Made by a program: the position numbers and the translations under genes | Source of the DNA: Flammula alnicola | Lineage: Eukaryota > Basidiomycota > Agaricomycetes > Agaricales > Strophariaceae | Assembly (NCBI GenBank): GCA_015499995.1 | Contig: JADNRV010000201.1 | Coordinates: 24,422 to 88,421, forward strand | Reading direction: 5' to 3' | Length of the DNA: 64,000 nucleotides | Notes under the pieces: model-generated | Database searches by the model: none | What the model saw: only the letters and a program-made list of their open reading frames with translations | Told to the model about the DNA's origin: nothing | Part shown: positions 50,495 to 62,716 of the stretch, piece by piece | Numbering within the stretch: the first letter of the stretch is position 1 | How the letters are laid out: every line of letters begins with the position of its first letter

Positions 50495-53400
50495 TCACCT
50501 TGGGCTGGCAATGTGTTGGTGTTTGCAGGCAGAACCGGAACCCACGTAAGGGACTGCATGACAGTGCTGGGCACCTCGTCGTGCATGCTGGGCGCCTTGT
50601 CTTGCACACTGGGTACCTCGTTTTTGTACGAATATGTCCGCCCCGGGATCCTCTTTCCTTGCATAGCTATCCGTGACGACGACGATTGATTCCTGGACGA
50701 TATCCTCGGAGTCTACAACTTCAGCAGGCTCCGAATGATCATCACGCTCTTCGACATCATCATCCACATATTCGCATTCGTCGACATCGTCGATCCTCAG
50801 CCGCGGCTTCGGTCTCGGCTTTGGTACCTGCTTAACGGCAACGATTCCCTTTATACCCTGGCCATGTCTTCGCTGACTTCGCGAGCTACGTTGGTGCAAT
50901 TTGGCTTAGCAGGGCTTCCACTTCCAACACACGCTTCTGAGCTCTTCGATATCACGTCTGCGATGCAGTTCAGATGGCGGATTCAGAGCCTTTTGCAGGG
51001 CTTGTATACGGTCAATAATTTTCCTTGCAAAAAGTTAAGTAATATGCAGCAGCGAGTGTAAAAAAGAAAAAAACCTACTTTTGTTCGGTCAAACGTTTGT
51101 GACATCGTCCAACTCCTGATGCGATGCAACTTTGTAACGCTTTTTGTTGCGCTTCTTGGTGTCGATGGCCCAGGTGTGAAAAGACTTAAGACAGACCAGC
51201 ACATGCGGTAATGGTCCCAAGAACAGCAAGCGATAGAAACTTCCCATAGGCACTCGATTTTGCGGGACTCTGCCAAGCATTCTTCAAAGCAACTTGTTCT
51301 CGACATGTCCAGAGAAGATTTTGCGGCCTTTCGCCTGCGCCTCATCAATTCTCGGTATTTCGTTTGGATGACGAGAGCAGCTTTGATTTGTTCCTCGGAC
51401 GGTGGTGAATCGACATCTGGAAGTGCTGTAACTGTGATGGAGTCTACAGAGCTAGCTGTGTTGATGATTTCGATGTTGTCCGCCTCAGGTTCTTCGATAT
51501 CCTGCTCCAGTTCAGCATCGTCGGCTGCAGGTACCTCCGTAGACGCGGTTTTGAACAAAAACAGGGGCGTCAGGTCGAAGATTTGATACGAGTGAAGAGT
51601 TATCCACTAATCTAGGAATATCCACGATGCTCTTGTAGGTAACACGTCGGACAACCAGAAGGAAGGGGGTACGGTGATGGCTTTTCGCTTTCATGGGAAA
51701 GCAGAATCATCTCGTCCAAAGGCGAGTCACTCGTCGACTTTCGACGAGTCTAGCAAGGTCCCCCACTGCTTGGCATGCGCATAGCTTGCGAGTTGAATTG
51801 ATTAGAGGCACTGCCAAAGGAGTGTACAGTTTATTAGGACTTACTCCTTGAAGAGATTATGGGGGGGTTTGTTAGTCTTGAGGGACTTCATTATCTTGAG
51901 AATTTCAGTCCGAAGAGTGTCATTGTTCACGTTATAACCCAGTAGGCAAATAGCCCTGCATCTGAAACAACGAAGATTGGGAACACAGTTGCGTGATGTA
52001 CATTAAAGACTCACATCCGTGCAAGATATATATTACGAGGTCCAACCAGACTAAAAAGATCAGACTTTTCGACTAGTAAATGAGCTAGACAATGAAATCA
52101 GTACTGTATATTGACTTTGCTTATGGTGTTGGCAGTTCTTACCGAGTTGTTGCTTCCCCATATACAGACTATCCACTAATTTTCGCAAGGACGCCACGAA
52201 GACATTGATTTGTCGGTCAACATCGACCTTCGATTTTACATCCACCAGGTTCATGGCTTGAAGAAGAATTTTAGCCAACTGCGCGGCAGACTTATGTTAT
52301 GAAGGACAAAACTCCTTCGGACAAGTATTATTGATCCGCACAGGAAGTCGATTGTTTGACAAAGCACGTTTGCGTCAATAGGAAGCGTGCATCTAACACA
52401 TGTCTAGGGGCAATGAGCGGCAAGCAAAGTTAAATCATAGCAGAATAACTTACTTGAAGAAGAAAATCCCTCGAGATACAGAGTCAGCGTTAACCGTCGA
52501 TAGAGCGTGAACAAGTTCCGGGATGACGTATGTTTACTGAGGCGTCGCCATTTCTACAACTAAATTGTGAGTATGAACGGAACATGTTCGTCAATGGGGC
52601 ACGCGGAATGTGAGCCAGGGCTTTAGGCTTGTCGAGATAGAAGCACAGTTTAACGACTTGGTACACTGTGGTCAAAAGTTTTGCATCGGGACGATGTCCC
52701 CAGTAAAGGACGTCTAAACACCAACTTTTCAGGACGGCGAAAGCGTTCTGCGACTCAGGAATGGAGGCAATATCGAGGTTCGCCACACCACCAAGGCGGA
52801 ACCAGACTGGGTAAAAGGTTTCAAAGACACGGTGGATCCATTCCCTGAGAAGGTTCAACGTTTCAATAAGTCTGCTAGTTTGGAATAGAAATTATAAAAT
52901 GACCCACCTCAGGTATCTTATTCTGTCAATGGGATTGAAAGGAAGGGATAACAGCACTTGGAGAATGAGGATCTGCTGTAGGTGGATCCTCGCACGGAGG
53001 TTATACCACTCGCGAGTGAGAGACGCGGAAAGGATGTGTTGATGTGGACATTCCTTTCTGTTGCAATACTGGTTGATAACAAAAGAAGCACAAGGATTGA
53101 AAGCTTGGGCTTGTCTACACTCCTCATTTTCTACGTTGATTCGACTCTTGAGCCGGATAATAAGATGCTCTTTCAATTTGCGCGACAATTCCCACTCGGA
53201 TATAAAAACTCCTTGTTCATTGGAGCCTGTAAGGGGCGTTCGCGATTCGAGGACTTTGTTGTGTAGAAATGTTGCATTCGGAAGGAAGAATGTGTTCTCT
53301 GCGGAAGGTTGAATAGAGAATAATTTCTGGATGCGTGGATTATTGCAGGGGTTCGGCAGGTTCATGATTCGTCGCAATAGATTGCAGTATGCAAAGAAAT

Positions 53401-56400
53401 CACCAAGGATATCGGATATGTCGGCCAAGGTCATGGTATACATATTCGGCAGCGAGCTGAAGCAATGGTCGAAGCACATGACTGCAGAGGTGGAAGAGCC
53501 TTTGGAAGCAAACTTCTTTCCAAGAGTGCGCAGTCCCTTTGCATCGCCCGCTTTAATAGCTTGGAACATGGATAACTAATTGAGTCAAAACAGGTATCAG
53601 CAACGGCTGGTCGAGAGTCAAAACCAAACTTACTTCATCTGTGTCGATGGAGTCCAACATACCCAACGACTTGACCTTAGATGCCAGAGCTAATAATCGA
53701 ACAACCTCCTCGATCCTATCTAGGGATTTAACGCCGAAAGAAGCTTTTTCCCATAGTCCTTGTAGGATACAGTGATAACCCCGTCGAATGGAAGCCTCAT
53801 CATTTTCGTCCATCAGGAACAAACGAATGGCTTCCAGAGTCCGCCCTTCCGCAAAGTGAATATCTGCGGCATCTTGGAACTTGCCTAACTTTTCTAAGAG
53901 GGCGGCTCTGGAGACATCGAGGTCAAAGTCTTCCAGATATTCCAGCTGCTCTTCGACAGAGTCGAAAAGCTGAGTTGCTTTCCTGGTGAAAAGAAATTAG
54001 ATGGAGATAGTGAGCAAGTGCTTTGACAATGTAGTAGATGTGGACTCACTCAAGCTCTCCTCCTTTGAAGTAAAAAAGCCTGGCTATATCAATGATATTT
54101 TCCGCCACTTCCATCTCAATATCTTGACGATTGCTCGTCACGATCGCGACTGCTTCATCGAATTTGGCACACTTGCGATAGAGTTTGACAGCTGTGTTGT
54201 ATTCTCCGGCTCGGGAAAATGCTTCTGCCGCCCTAAAATCTTCTTGAGCATGTTCAAAGCAGTCCCCAGCACTCCGGAGGTAGGCCTTCGTTTCCTTTGA
54301 GTTGATAGCTGAAACAGAACACTGTACGAAAGCCTCTGCTGCAGCGAGGAAAGCTTGCTGACGCAATGAAACACCTTGCTTCGAACTAGTAGGTGATATG
54401 GAACGAGCTTGCTCTCGAAGATAATATGTGTGGGAGACAGCGACTTCGCGATCCAAACCAGCACGTTCAAAACAGTGCATAGCTTGCAAATATCGCTTGT
54501 TTGAGAATAGCGTCCTTCCGGATTTCTCCCATCTTCAGGAGACGACGAGACCGCAAGACGAGGAACGTCAGTGCCAGGAGTACAGTTCTGTATTTCGTTC
54601 CTCGAGGTCCAGAATACCTATCAACAGAATTTCTTTAGAATATAAGGATGCATTGAGACGATCTATCCCATACCCGCATGGGTTCGCTCTTTTCAGAACA
54701 GTCTACTATCCACAAATTCTTTCTGGCTCGAGTGATTGCCACATATAGGAATTTCAACTGGAGCGCAGAAGAATAAACATCAGTACAGACAGTGATCTTC
54801 AGCCAGGTATACATACCTCGCTGCAGACCCCTGCATGGCGAATCTCATCGAACCGTGGCGCTGACATATCCTGGCTACATTGAGTATTTGCCAGTAGGTT
54901 TAAAACAATTCGCCATTGCGAAAGGTCGACGGTTGAATGCTCGAAAAATTTATAAAGAAGAACCTAGTGTGGCAAAGAAGTCAAAATCCTGACCTGATCC
55001 TGCATCAGAATATTTACATCGTCGAATTCAAGGCCTTTGCTCTCATATAGAGTCCTGATGAATTATCAGATAACGTCAAAATAAGCCATTATATAAAATT
55101 TAAGCTTACATTATCAGACCAATGTCGCCAACTTGTTTACGAAGTTCCTCTCTTGCGGCCTCATCGCGTACGAGGATGCCTAAATGATATATGAGCTATG
55201 AATTACATAAAATGAACATCATGGGACTCACACTGTTGTGCTCCAAACTCGATAGGACTTCCGCTGTACAGAGATAAAGGTTTAGTACTTTACTCCACCA
55301 GAAATAATAAATGCTCACGATTCCCCAAATAAGAATTGCTCCTAGAGAAAGGGTGAGACAAGATACTTGCAAGTCAAAGATGCTACGTCTTACATAGCGC
55401 ACTGTATCACTGTCCCAACCACTGAAGAAAACAGGCTTGGACCCATCTACTACTCCTCTTTCTCTGGATAGAATATCAATAGCATACGGCCAAAATTCAG
55501 TGATTAGCTCGATCACGGAATGGGCACATTGGATAATTCCACCATGTGAACGATAATTAATGGCCAACTGAAACGTTTGCGGTGCCTCCTGCATAAAAGC
55601 AGAGTTATTTCCCAAGATAGACTCCTCTCGTCGTTTCTGAAGCAAATTAGATCAGTGAGATGTTCGGCAATAAGGTCATAGAGCAAGAAACGCACCTCTA
55701 GACGAAACAAGAATGCCTTGAGATCATTAAATCTGAAGGAACTGCCCACTGATATGGTCTGAGCGGTATCACCTGCCCAAAACAAACCATCTGGATTTCG
55801 GACCAAAGACCTCAACACTGAAGAACTGCTTGAGTCGGTCAGAATATTCAAGATGACGGGTAACTGACAGAGTGCGTCGATGAGAAGATTATCCTGGGCT
55901 TCATCCACATAGCTGCTCAAAATTGAACATCACAGAAAGGTATTGGCCAGCAAAGAAACCCACAGGTAATCAATCTTCTGACCAGGTACGCCTAGAGCCT
56001 GAAAGGCGTTCAATAAGCGGTGCGTCCTGATTATCCATTAGGTATGACACTGTGGTGCAAAACTTCAATCTTTGGGGACATACCTATCTGCTACGTCATA
56101 TTCATTGTTTGAATACTTTTGCTTGAGGTACAGGAGGAAGATTGAGTATATAGTATCACGGCGACTAGCAAAAGCATATTGAGCTCTATGACTAAGGTTT
56201 TCATAAGAATTTTTGTCAAGGAAACGATTTTCATGGCTGAGCGACTCTTCGGAACCTTGGATAACACCTAGCCTCTTATGAGATACATAGAATTATTGAG
56301 ATCTTTGGGAGGATATAACGTTACCCATTAATTCGCTGAACACAAGTGCAGGATCTGAACATAGATCAATATGTTTAAGCATACGAAATGTTGTTTAGAA

Positions 56401-59222
56401 GCAAGTGAATCACAAACCGAGACCCTTCTTGAGATTTTGGGTAAACCGGGGCCAATAAGACCCCAGAAATGTGTCGTAAGTAATCAGCTTCGACGCTTTC
56501 ACCGCACTGTCGCTCGTGTCTGGAATTGAGTTATCGCCAGATGATATCCCACGCGTTGAATTCTGGGAGATGTCTGCTTCTAGCAGCGATGCCAACTGTA
56601 CACGGATGAGCACTCGGTCATTTCAGGTATAGCGGACAGTTAGCTTACACGATCGAAAGTCACGAATAGAGGAAAATGTTCATCCTGAAGTTGACTAAAC
56701 TTTTGGGGCAGATCACCCCGCCAATTACGATCGTCATCAATATCAATAAGACCATCGTCTTGTTCCTGTTTCTTTGTCTTGATAAGCTGAGCAAGCTCTT
56801 CGCGGGTCCTCTCTGCGGTAGAAAGAGACTCAAGTAACTTGGTAAAATATTCCTCTACTTTACCCGCAAGAACCCGTGACTGAGTCACAAATATCTGGCG
56901 TGGTTTCGGCATGGAGTCTTTACGCATTGCATAGGCACGTTCGATGCCCAGCATCTTGAATAACATTGTGGTCGTCTTCCTGGATATTCCGATTCCGTTG
57001 TTTAGCCATTCTGCTGCAAGAAATTAGGTACATACCCAGTGCCACTCCGGCCGAGAACGTAACAGGAATAAGGATGCTCGATAATTTCCTTCTCCTGCGG
57101 ACTAAAGTAGGGTTCATAAGTTGATATTCCCTTGGCCTCATATCTCTTTTGCACAAGGGCGACTGACCTGACATTGAATACATGAGCGACATCAAGATCC
57201 GCAATAATGCCTGCCAATAAAGATGAGCACAAGGAATAACATGGAAGTCAAGGGACTTGCTGTTAAGCAATGCCTAAGAAGTTATTATGTTTTAACACAA
57301 ACGCATCCGACACTCTGGAAGAACCGGCTTACTTGTGAAAAGGGAACAAATTTCTCCAGCCTAAGCAATAAGTGAGCACAGGACCGAGTAGGCTATTGAA
57401 AGTATGGCTTACACGAGAAGTGAATGCATCTGAAATTCCGCGTCAGTCATGACTTTCATGTACAAAAAATGTAACAGCTGACCTCCTCCAGACTCTCACG
57501 AGGAAGTTCTGGGATAACGGAGTCTTCTTCACTGACTTGTTCTGCGGGCGGAAAGCACGCAGGAGTGAAGACGTTATCACCAGCAACATGAGGTCGATTT
57601 CGAAACAAACATCTTCGTCGGTACTCTCTTCCCTTTCTAGCAAGTTGGTGTCCGACGGAATCCCATAAACGCTTATCAATCTGAGCATGAGTATAAACTC
57701 CAAAAATCTTGATGACTTCAGCAATGATTTAGTGGCATGTCAGAGAAATGTAATCAATAAGCGTACTTTGTCTTTCGACCTGGTAACCAAGATAAACAAG
57801 TATTTAGTTGTCATTCTCGGATAATCCACTGAGACCATATCTTACACTGGCATCGTATTCGGGTATGCAGTCTATCTGATACTATATAACAATGAAGGTA
57901 AAATTTCAAGGAATAGAGATGATGTATCACTGACTATCAATCTGGAATCCCTTTTCATCTTGGCTTCGTAGATAGGAATTTCTGTGTTTGGACCGTTCAG
58001 CCGCTTCTGGTTGTCATCAGAGAAATGTCCCTTGGACAGTTCTCTATTCGACAAATTTCGTAAGTATTTGATTAGCTGCCAGAAGGTAATGCTTACTTGA
58101 TTTTCTTGATGATAATTTTAAAAGAATTGGGATCCTTCCTACGAGCCTCACGCAAGTCCCGGTCAGCCCTCGTAGATATCAAAATCCGCCATTCGCCAAA
58201 GCCTTCAGCACTGTCAAAGTATAATGCACTAAACAACAGATGAGCGGTCTGTAGCTTAGAGCAAGGCATAACTCACGCTTTCATAGGCTGAACCATAGGG
58301 AAAGCGGCTGGCGTACTGGTGATCGAACTACTTTCCTCTGGCAAATGCTTTTCGTTAAGTGCACTGGCAGTCGTTAGCTCCTCCACCGAGCTTTCCTGTG
58401 GTATGTATCTTCGTCGAATAGATGCTTCAACTGCTTCGTCTCGTAGGGTATCGAGGTAAAACTATAGAATGTTAGAATTGGCACTGAGAGATAAGACATC
58501 ATTGAAAACCTTTAGAATGTCCAGTTGCTCTTCTAAAATTGTGAAGACATGCTCGTATCCATCGTCATCACCATTTGGAATATCAATTCGGAAGGCAGAG
58601 AAGGCTTTCATCAAGGCCACATCGAAGACAGATTTCGCGTAAACCTTTGCACTCTTTCGCTGTCGTTGCGACTGCTTGACCTTCATACCTAATTCAGCGT
58701 CGGTCGTTATGGGTGAGATAGGCTCAGGAGCAGCTGCTCTTTGTCTGCTTTCAATCAATGCTTGAATGACCCGAGGCGCATATTCGACACGCGCTCGGTA
58801 AGATCCCAATTCCAGCAATGTTTCTCGCTCGAAAGGGTATGCGAAAGGAAGGAAGTGAGAAAGGTTCGTAAGCATCGAAGCGGCAAGAGATCCAGAAAAA
58901 TCTTCTGGACTTGAAGGGAAATGGTGGCAGAGCCATTTTCCAATAACGTCAGCACACTCAGTCGCTGTGCGGAGCTTGTGGTTAGAAAGAATGCGGAGAA
59001 ACAGAACGAAATGGACGTACAGGAGAGTATAAGCGCTAAGGTTGGCTCAATATCGCCTGAAGATGGAGAGAGGATACGTCTGAAAAAAAGGTCATAGTGG
59101 CTTTCGGGCAAGGACGTCGCGAGTTCGAGAAGAGCCTCCGTGATTTTTTCCTGTGAGTTAAGTCGATCATCTTCGAAGAGTTGGACGAAACCATTGACGG
59201 TTTCTTGGATACCGGCAGGCAT
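50495..59222 (-). CDS. TRANK1-like UvrD/Rep helicase with TPR, CCCH and IQ segments
   Basis: This very large gene has dozens of short exons. It starts at ATG 59,222 (MPAGIQETVNGFVQLFEDDR; an in-frame ATG at 59,342 is an alternative). Superfamily-1 motifs in order: Walker A GRSGTGKTTTMLF split by an intron (about 57,040-56,976), DEAQD (about 55,905), WAGDTAQTISVGSSFRFNDL, INYRSHGGIIQCAHSVIEL, TLYESKGLEFDDV (about 55,030) and KFLYVAITRAR (about 54,730). After this come TPR-like helices (ALQAMHCFERAGLDREVAVS ... AEAFSRAGEYNTAVKLYRKC), a CX8CX4CX3H finger (CASFVINQYCNRKECPHQH, about 53,080) and an IQ motif (ALVIQTKYRELMRRRR, about 51,370). The protein resembles vertebrate TRANK1 and its fungal relatives; its role is unknown. 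The 3' end is uncertain: a stop at 50,885 is possible, or an acidic tail may continue to about 50,500. Confidence 0.8.
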
Positions 59223-59913
59223 GCTGCTTTTCACCTCTGTTGCGGCGTGCAGGGGGCCTGTGTCGGTGTTAGGTTCAAGTTGAAAGAAGGGAATTGAAAT
59301 GCAAGAGCGTGGAGAAGGTAAGTGTACACGAGAGTGGCTCAAGTTTTAAGGTATTTAGGGAAGATTTGTGCTGGCTTTGACCCGTCTTTATGTATTGAAC
59401 AAGGGGATCGGATAAGGCGTTGCAATGGGCAACAATAACCCAAGTATTAAGTTGCGCGCTAATTCTTGAACCGAACCGTGACTGAGCCTTTGCACGATAT
59501 TTGCACGATCTGTCACAGACGCATGGACGTGACCATCTTTCGGCCCGGGTGGCTTTTTTTCTTTCTTTTCCATTCTCTCTTCTTTTTTACAATTACATTC
59601 TCAATTCTCAATTACACATCCTCCAGGACCAAAGACCACTAAGGTTGTAAATAAATGTATACGCAGCTAGCGTTGGCGGGAGCTCTACGGCAGGATTTTG
59701 ATTTTTGATTTCGGATAAATTTATTTCACCGGTTGCGGAGTATGCCGGGCTGTTCACAAGGTTGTCGGGGATGTTGTAGCCGGTCTACAACGTACGTCGT
59801 CTTGTTGCCTCTCATAATGATATAAATTCAACAAACTATTCAATATAACACTCTTGTTTGCCACTACTATCTCCATTGTTCTTCCATTTTTTGTTTTACA
59901 TATACACAAAATT
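59223..59913. promoter_or_regulatory. Divergent intergenic promoter region
   Basis: This region lies between the start codons of the minus-strand helicase gene and the plus-strand oxidoreductase gene. It contains pyrimidine-rich tracts (59,550-59,590; TTTCTTTCTTTTCC) and the AT-rich word ATGATATAAATT (about 59,816) upstream of the oxidoreductase start. No ORF of note. Confidence 0.5.
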
Positions 59914-60764
59914 ATGTCGCGCCCAACTCAGTTCAAACGTATTGTCGTCAACTCGCGACCTGTTGTGACATCGAGCCAGACACATTCAGGACTGAAGTCG
60001 TCCCCTTTTCTTCTATCAAGCCAGGCAAAGGAGAAGCTCTCGTACAATGCACATGGCTCAGCTTGGACCCTGCCATGAGAGGTTATATTCGGGACGTTAG
60101 GAGTTATTTGCCCCCGGTGCAAATTGGGGAGGTATGTGTTCAACCAGGACTGGAGCAAGTCAGTTAAGAGGTCGGGGTGGTTATGCGCGCTTTGGGTTTG
60201 GGTGTGATTATTGAGGTTGGTCTGGTCAGCCAGTTCAAAGTCGGAGACCATGTTAGCGGACCTTGGGGTGCGTCTTTTGACTTTCACTGGGATATACGCC
60301 GTGTTTATTGATACCCACCACCACGAATAGGCATGACGGAATACGCTGTGATGAAGGTCAAAACCCTCGATAAGATTGAGTAGGTCCTGGAAATTGGCCA
60401 TCAAATAATTGGGCGCTAACGCATAATGCAAATGGACATAGTCTTCCTCCTGGTGTTGAGCCCCTCGATTTCTTAAACGTGCTCGGAACATCGGGTGCGT
60501 GGTCCAGATAATAAACCGCGCCTCATGCCTCACCTATCTCTCCATTTTTTTAGGCTTGACAGCATACTTCATATGTTATCCTCCATTACTGTCGGTTTCA
60601 ATCACGATCACTTACCTTTCGATATGAAAATTGGGCCTCAAAAAGATTGGCGAGCTGAAACCTGGCGAAACCCTAGTTGTGTCTGGCGCCGCCGGCTCTG
60701 TCGGATCCACCTCATGCCAACTGGGCAAAGCAGCCAGAGCGAAGGTCTGTGTCAGAAAATTCAA
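59914..60764 (+). pseudogene. MDR-family NADP oxidoreductase, truncated
   Basis: This is the N-terminal half of a zinc-independent medium-chain reductase (leukotriene B4 dehydrogenase/alkenal reductase type). It starts MSRPTQFKRIVVNSRP. A shifted frame then gives LVQCTWLSLDPAMRGYIRDV, further exons give VIIEVGLVSQFKVGDHVSG and VEPLDFLNVLGTSG, and the start of the nucleotide-binding fold is KIGELKPGETLVVSGAAGSV (about 60,640-60,700). Homology ends at about 60,755 (CQLGKAARAK). The rest of the Rossmann fold and the C-terminal half are absent, and the converging integrase-core gene begins its tail at 60,810. One base is missing near 59,985. The truncation cannot be explained by a single-base error, so this is a broken gene. 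Confidence 0.75.
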
Positions 60765-60809
60765 ATACATCATCATTTAAGCTGTATTTAAAATAAGTTG
60801 TGGTGAAAT

Positions 60810-62464
60810 CTAAGTTGACGTCGATGCAACAGCGGCAACATTGATTAAAGGTGCCATAGACGAGAAGATTGCCCAGCCCGATAAAGGATTATTAAGAGAG
60901 GGCTTTCCAACCATATTATACGCATTCCTTGCTGACTCCTCGAACACATCATCTACCCATCGCATTGAATCTTCGCGCGAGATTGGAATCTGCGAACGGA
61001 GCGCGTCAATGACTGGTTGGTCAACAACAATGCGACAATCTTGTGCGGGAGGTTCTGGAACGGTGAAACCATGCCTAGGTGTTGCGCCTGACATATTAGG
61101 TTTCTCTTTCTGGGTGCGAATTTTATGGTTATTCCAAAATTGTACGAATTCGTCGAGCTGGTTTTGGAGAATCTTCGGCCATAACCAATAGAACAAATTC
61201 CTGGTAGATTGGTCAGTAGAGGGAAGAGAAATTGATGATTTTGAACGCGTACGGATGAACAGGATTGTTAGGGTTATAAATTCCGATTTCATAGCCGCTC
61301 CGAATGGCGTCCTTGAGGTTCACTCCAAATGTTTGCAGGAACCAATGCCAAAGTCCTTCGATTGGCGTATTGTGCACACTTCTCATCTGCAGCATCGGTG
61401 GGAACTTTTCAGCATCGAGCTCTGCTGCGTACGTCTCCCTGGCAGCGAATTGAACGAAACAGGACAGCAATAGGAATATTACATTACGACATACCGCAAA
61501 CCTGTTTGGTGGGCAAAAATGTAACCGACCTCAGTGCCTTTATCCGTAACAAATGTGATAGGTATCACTATTCATAATCAATGATAACTCACAAGAAGTG
61601 TAAGTAAAATACTCACATTTATGATTCTCGACACAGTCTAGGTGGACATGACCGATTGTGGTGGCGAGCCGATTATTAGGGACAACCACGAGATGCAGAA
61701 CAAAGGAGGACCATTGGTCCTTGATTCCATAAATGTTCATACCAACCCCACCCATGTTAAGGGCTTGCGCGTTTAATTTTTCATGACCATCAGCGTGATG
61801 TTGGTGGTTTGGACCGATGCAGGATAGGGTCGAGCGTTGAATGCGGTTGGCACCAGGGAAGCGACGGGCCAGCCCCTCTGGAGCGTGGACAGACAGCACT
61901 TTGCGAATAAAATCACTAAATTCATGATCAGTACTGCGGCTTGCGACAAGGAAAGCAAACCAATGAAATAGACATAGTACGAACCGTGGAAGAGGCATTC
62001 CTTCATTGCTGAGGAGTGTTCCAATCGTTCCAACACCACGCCCTTGTGAAGGATCATTTGCAACTTTCTCCAGGACCGCTTGGGTAGCGACATCACCAGG
62101 CGGAGGCTTTCTGGCACTTGGAACAGCAAATTTTTTGTTGAGTTTGTAGAGCATGGCTGATCTATATGTTCAAATTGATTTTAATGCATGCGTCTCGGAT
62201 AAAAAATGGTGGTAGATGACAAACTTAATAATCAAATTATGCTCCGCTTCAAGTCTTGCGAGGCGTTGAGGAGTGGAAAGCCTCTCCTTTGCATACTGAT
62301 GGAGGGCGGCCTTGAGTGTTTCGTCGTCCGGATCTGATACAGTCAATTTTAAGATTAGTATTGGGTCGGTAAGCCGCTGAGAAATCGGTAATGGAAAGGA
62401 GCACAAAGAACGAACAATTCTTTACACCGTATCCATTGATACCGGCAGGATTATTATTGCTCAT
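60810..62464 (-). CDS. Integrase-core (DDE) domain protein, Agaricomycete family
   Basis: It starts at ATG 62,464 (MSNNNPAGINGYG); short introns follow. A helix-turn-helix-like N-terminal region (DPDDETLKAALHQYAKERLS, TPQRLARLEAEHNLIIK) precedes an rve-like core. The first Asp is in HHADGHEKLNAQAL (about 61,790), followed by YGIKDQWSSFVLHLVVVPNN; the second Asp is in ITFVTDKGTEVGYIFAHQTG (about 61,540) and the Glu in RSVHNTPIEGLWHWF (about 61,375). The C-terminus is NLFYWLWPKILQNQLDEFVQ ... PPAQDCRIVVDQPVIDAL, stop at 60,810. The D-D-E triad is complete and all introns can be spliced in frame. No terminal repeats were seen, so it may be a single-copy domesticated integrase; I recognise the family but know no function for it. 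Confidence 0.75.
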
Positions 62465-62716
62465 CTGGGAGGTGTAAACGGAGGTAGAGCTGGGGTCGAG
62501 CTTGGAGACTGGAACTGAGAGCTGTTCGAGTATAAATAGGCAATTGTACAGTAGCCAAGAAATTTGAATTCCAGTGAATATCTCTACACGCTACTCGATT
62601 GTACAACGATACGAGGGCTGAAATGAAATGAACGAAGCATATTTTTGTGATGAAGAAGAAGCGCGCATGAAGTAAAAGTCAAACCAATCAACCACCACTA
62701 CGTCCACACGTGGATT

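Noticed and set aside
59928..60533. A 201-residue minus-strand frame over the oxidoreductase
   Set aside because: The plus strand here encodes recognisable MDR-family blocks in several exons, so the antisense frame is a shadow.
60810..62464. First impression of a tyrosinase-like copper protein from histidine-rich HHADGH
   Set aside because: There are no paired copper-site histidine motifs; the surrounding blocks (VTDKGTE, NTPIEGLWHW, WLWPKI) fit an integrase-core DDE domain instead.
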